Part shown: one piece after another, positions 4,368 to 6,062 of the stretch
Numbering within the stretch: the first letter of the stretch is position 1
How the letters are laid out: every line of letters starts with the position of its first letter
Assembly (NCBI GenBank): GCA_946575275.1
Contig: CAMNZV010000110.1
Coordinates: 1-6,062 of the forward strand
Direction of reading: 5' to 3'
DNA length: 6,062 bases
Origin: an uncultured Clostridium sp.
GTDB lineage: Bacteria > Bacillota > Clostridia > Clostridiales > Clostridiaceae
Position numbers and translations under genes: made by a program
The notes under the pieces: model-generated
Told to the model about the DNA's origin: nothing
The model's input: only the letters and a program-made list of their open reading frames with translations
Databases searched by the model: none

Positions 4368-5276
4368 ATGAAAAGAGTATTAGTAACAGGTGGGACAGTA
4401 TTTGTAAGCAGATTTGTAGCAACTTATTATGTAGAAAAAGGATATGAAGTATATGTTTTGAATCGTAATACAAAGGAACAAGTAAAAGGTGTAAAACTTA
4501 TAGAAGTTGATAGAAATAATATTAGAGATAAGTTAAAAAATTTAATTTTCGATGTGATATTTGATATAACTTCATATACAAAAAATGATGCTGAAAATTT
4601 AATTAAAGCATTAGGACAATTCAAAGATTATATTTTTATAAGTTCAAGTGCAATATATTCAGATAATGCATTACAACCTTTTAAAGAAACTCAGCAAGGA
4701 GGTTATAACAAAGTATGGAAGAAATATGGAACTGATAAATATGAAGCTGAAAAATATATATTAAGCAAAGTCCCACAAGCATATATTTTACGACCACCAT
4801 ATTTTTATGGACCTATGCAAAATCTTTATAGAGAACCATTTGTATTTCAATGTGCACTTAAGGAAAGAAAATTCTATCTTCCTAATAATGGTCAAATGAA
4901 ACTTCAATTCTTTTATGTAGAAGATTTATGTAAGTTTATGGATGTACTTTTAGAAGTTAAGCCTAAAGAACATATTTTTAATGTAGGTAATAAAGAAACA
5001 ATTACCATTAAGGAATGGGTAGAATTATGTTATAAAGTTGCTAATAGAAAGTTAAAATTTGTAAATGTAAATAACATAGAAAACCAAAGAAATTATTTTT
5101 GTTTTCATGATTATGAATATGAATTGGATGTAACTAATCAATTAAAATATTTCTCTTGTACTAAAAGTATATTAGATGGACTTAAAGAAAGTTTTGAATG
5201 GTATGTTAATAATAAAGATAAAGTTAAAAGTAAAGAATATATAAAATTTATTGATAACATTTTAGTAGGAGAATAA
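4368..5276 (+). CDS. Extended SDR, NAD-dependent epimerase/dehydratase-like protein
   Basis: The 302 residues have the layout of the extended short-chain dehydrogenase/reductase family, cytoplasmic enzymes that use NAD(P) to epimerise, dehydrate or reduce substrates that are often nucleotide sugars. The Rossmann start is MKRVLVTGGTVFVSRF. SSSAIYS (92-98) holds the catalytic serine region, and Y120-GTD-K124 fits the YxxxK active site. RPPYFYGP (142-149) matches the substrate-side RPxxxYGP motif, and FNVGNKETITIKEW (about 204-217) is typical of the C-terminal domain. Positions usually GGTGFIG read GGTVFVS. I recall the same variant in a group of Firmicutes SDRs, so it is probably a subfamily trait and not damage. 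GAAAGG (4355-4360) precedes the ATG by 7 nt. The next gene follows after 2 nt, so the two very likely share a pathway. The substrate cannot be read from the sequence. Confidence 0.85.
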   Translation: MKRVLVTGGTVFVSRFVATYYVEKGYEVYVLNRNTKEQVKGVKLIEVDRNNIRDKLKNLIFDVIFDITSYTKNDAENLIKALGQFKDYIFISSSAIYSDNALQPFKETQQGGYNKVWKKYGTDKYEAEKYILSKVPQAYILRPPYFYGPMQNLYREPFVFQCALKERKFYLPNNGQMKLQFFYVEDLCKFMDVLLEVKPKEHIFNVGNKETITIKEWVELCYKVANRKLKFVNVNNIENQRNYFCFHDYEYELDVTNQLKYFSCTKSILDGLKESFEWYVNNKDKVKSKEYIKFIDNILVGE

Positions 5277-5278
5277 TT

Positions 5279-6062
5279 ATGGTGAATTTCAATACAATAG
5301 AGGATGGATGTAACAATTTTACTGTTGATGAAATTGTAGAACTTTTAAATGTTGAAGGTAAAGAACAACAAAAATTATTTGATTTGGCAAATAGGAAAAC
5401 AAAAAAGTACTTTGGTAATTCAATAAATATTAGAGGAGTAATTGAATTATCCAATATTTGCAATAACAACTGCAAATATTGCTCTATGTGTAAACAAAAT
5501 CAAACATTAAATAGATATTCTATAGAATATGAAGAATTTGTTGAAACGGTTAATCAAGCGTATGATTTGGGAATTAGAGTTTTTCATCTTTCATCAGGAG
5601 AAAATGATTGTTATTCTGATGAAATATTAATAAAGATGGTTCAATACATAACCAATAAAAATTGCAAAGTTATACTAGTTCTTGGGAATAAAAAGAAGAA
5701 CCTTTTAAAAAAAATGTTTGTTAAAAAAAAGACTACTTTTATTTGTAAATTTGAAACCTCTAATTCATGGTTATATTCAGAGTATAATAATAAAAATGGT
5801 AATTTTGATTCGAGGATAGAGTATTTAAAGTTTTTACGTAAAATTGGATATAAAATAGGAACTGGTAATATTGTGGGATTACCATATCAAAATGATTATG
5901 CCTTAGCCCAGGATTTACTATTAGTACAAAAAATAAATCCTGATCAAGCAAGCACAAGCAGATTTATTCATAATCAATATTCATTCTATTCAGATAAAGA
6001 TGATGGGAATATTTCTATAAATCTTGTGGAAACAATTTTAACTAATATTTCAGAAGTTTCAT
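5279..6062 (+). CDS. Radical SAM protein of the HydE/PylB/BioB-like group (3' end outside the window)
   Basis: 261 codons are visible and the frame runs off the window; relatives have about 350 residues. GGAG (5268-5271) lies 7 nt before the ATG, 2 nt after the SDR stop. The 4Fe-4S motif is C61-NNN-C65-KY-C68, the C-x3-C-x2-C pattern of radical SAM enzymes, after IRGVIELSNI, which resembles the HydE and PylB start of the barrel. SSGEND (105-110) matches the GGE motif that binds the SAM amino group, KFETSN (157-162) the HETA-type segment of HydE, and GNIVGLPYQND (196-206) the VGxPYQ strand. The later segment STSRFIHNQYSFYSDKD differs from the PFIPHKDTPF-like stretch of HydE. Enzymes of this group cut SAM to a 5'-deoxyadenosyl radical for unusual C-C, C-N or C-S chemistry. 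I am confident of the superfamily, less so of the closest branch. The product is unknown. Confidence 0.85.
   Translation, partial: MVNFNTIEDGCNNFTVDEIVELLNVEGKEQQKLFDLANRKTKKYFGNSINIRGVIELSNICNNNCKYCSMCKQNQTLNRYSIEYEEFVETVNQAYDLGIRVFHLSSGENDCYSDEILIKMVQYITNKNCKVILVLGNKKKNLLKKMFVKKKTTFICKFETSNSWLYSEYNNKNGNFDSRIEYLKFLRKIGYKIGTGNIVGLPYQNDYALAQDLLLVQKINPDQASTSRFIHNQYSFYSDKDDGNISINLVETILTNISEVS

Noticed and set aside
4427..4624. Minus-strand frame of 65 codons
   Set aside because: It is the antisense shadow of the SDR gene, with F/S-rich composition typical of reversed AT-rich coding DNA.
5248..5475. Minus-strand frame of 75 codons
   Set aside because: It runs antisense across the SDR/radical SAM junction, which has clear coding signals and a ribosome binding site on the + strand.
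5760..5957. Minus-strand frame of 65 codons
   Set aside because: It is antisense to the radical SAM gene, with no family resemblance or start signal.
1..6062. CRISPR array, tRNA, rRNA or known riboswitch
   Set aside because: Reading both strands I saw no regularly spaced repeats, tRNA cloverleaf or rRNA segments. The only structured RNA is the intron, and the operon leader is too short for the large riboswitches.

Overview
The window is AT-rich with strong AGGAGG-type ribosome binding sites, AGA/ATA-rich codon use and gene families typical of low-GC Firmicutes. A Clostridium-like anaerobe is the best guess; this rests on composition and family resemblance, not on a database match.

The left two thirds is a mobile element nested inside another. 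A group IIC intron (about 1.92 kb once restored) runs on the + strand from the GTGTG at 56 to the GAT at 4186. It sits 7 nt downstream of a strong stem-loop (15-48), which is the usual target type for class C introns. It has recognisable domains I-III, an intact reverse transcriptase/maturase gene (2685-4100), a domain V with the class C-type CGC triad, and a domain VI with a bulged adenosine. An IS21-family element (88-2291, istA and istB on the - strand) has inserted into a small hairpin loop of domain I only 32 nt from the intron 5' end. It is flanked by a perfect 6-bp duplication, TCGGTG (82-87 and 2292-2297). Removing the IS and one copy restores GTGTGCCCAGC...TAATCGGTGAAAGTCCG, which follows the 5' end of the Oceanobacillus iheyensis class C intron as I recall it.

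The right third is a different module on the + strand. A good sigma-A-type promoter (TTGACA-17-CATAAT, 4236-4264) has a perfect 10-bp inverted repeat over its -10 box, and a second perfect 10-bp hairpin lies just before the first ribosome binding site. This drives a two-gene operon: an extended-SDR NAD-dependent epimerase/dehydratase-like protein with an unusual glycine motif (4368-5276), then, after 2 nt, a radical SAM enzyme resembling the HydE/PylB/BioB group (5279 to the window end, truncated). What the pair makes cannot be told from this window. No hydrogenase, HydF, HydG, biotin or pyrrolysine genes are visible beside them.

The first bases may hold the last codons of an upstream gene ending inside the stem-loop. 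The mobile elements therefore lie between that gene and the SDR/radical SAM operon and appear to break no host gene. Their main casualty is the intron itself.
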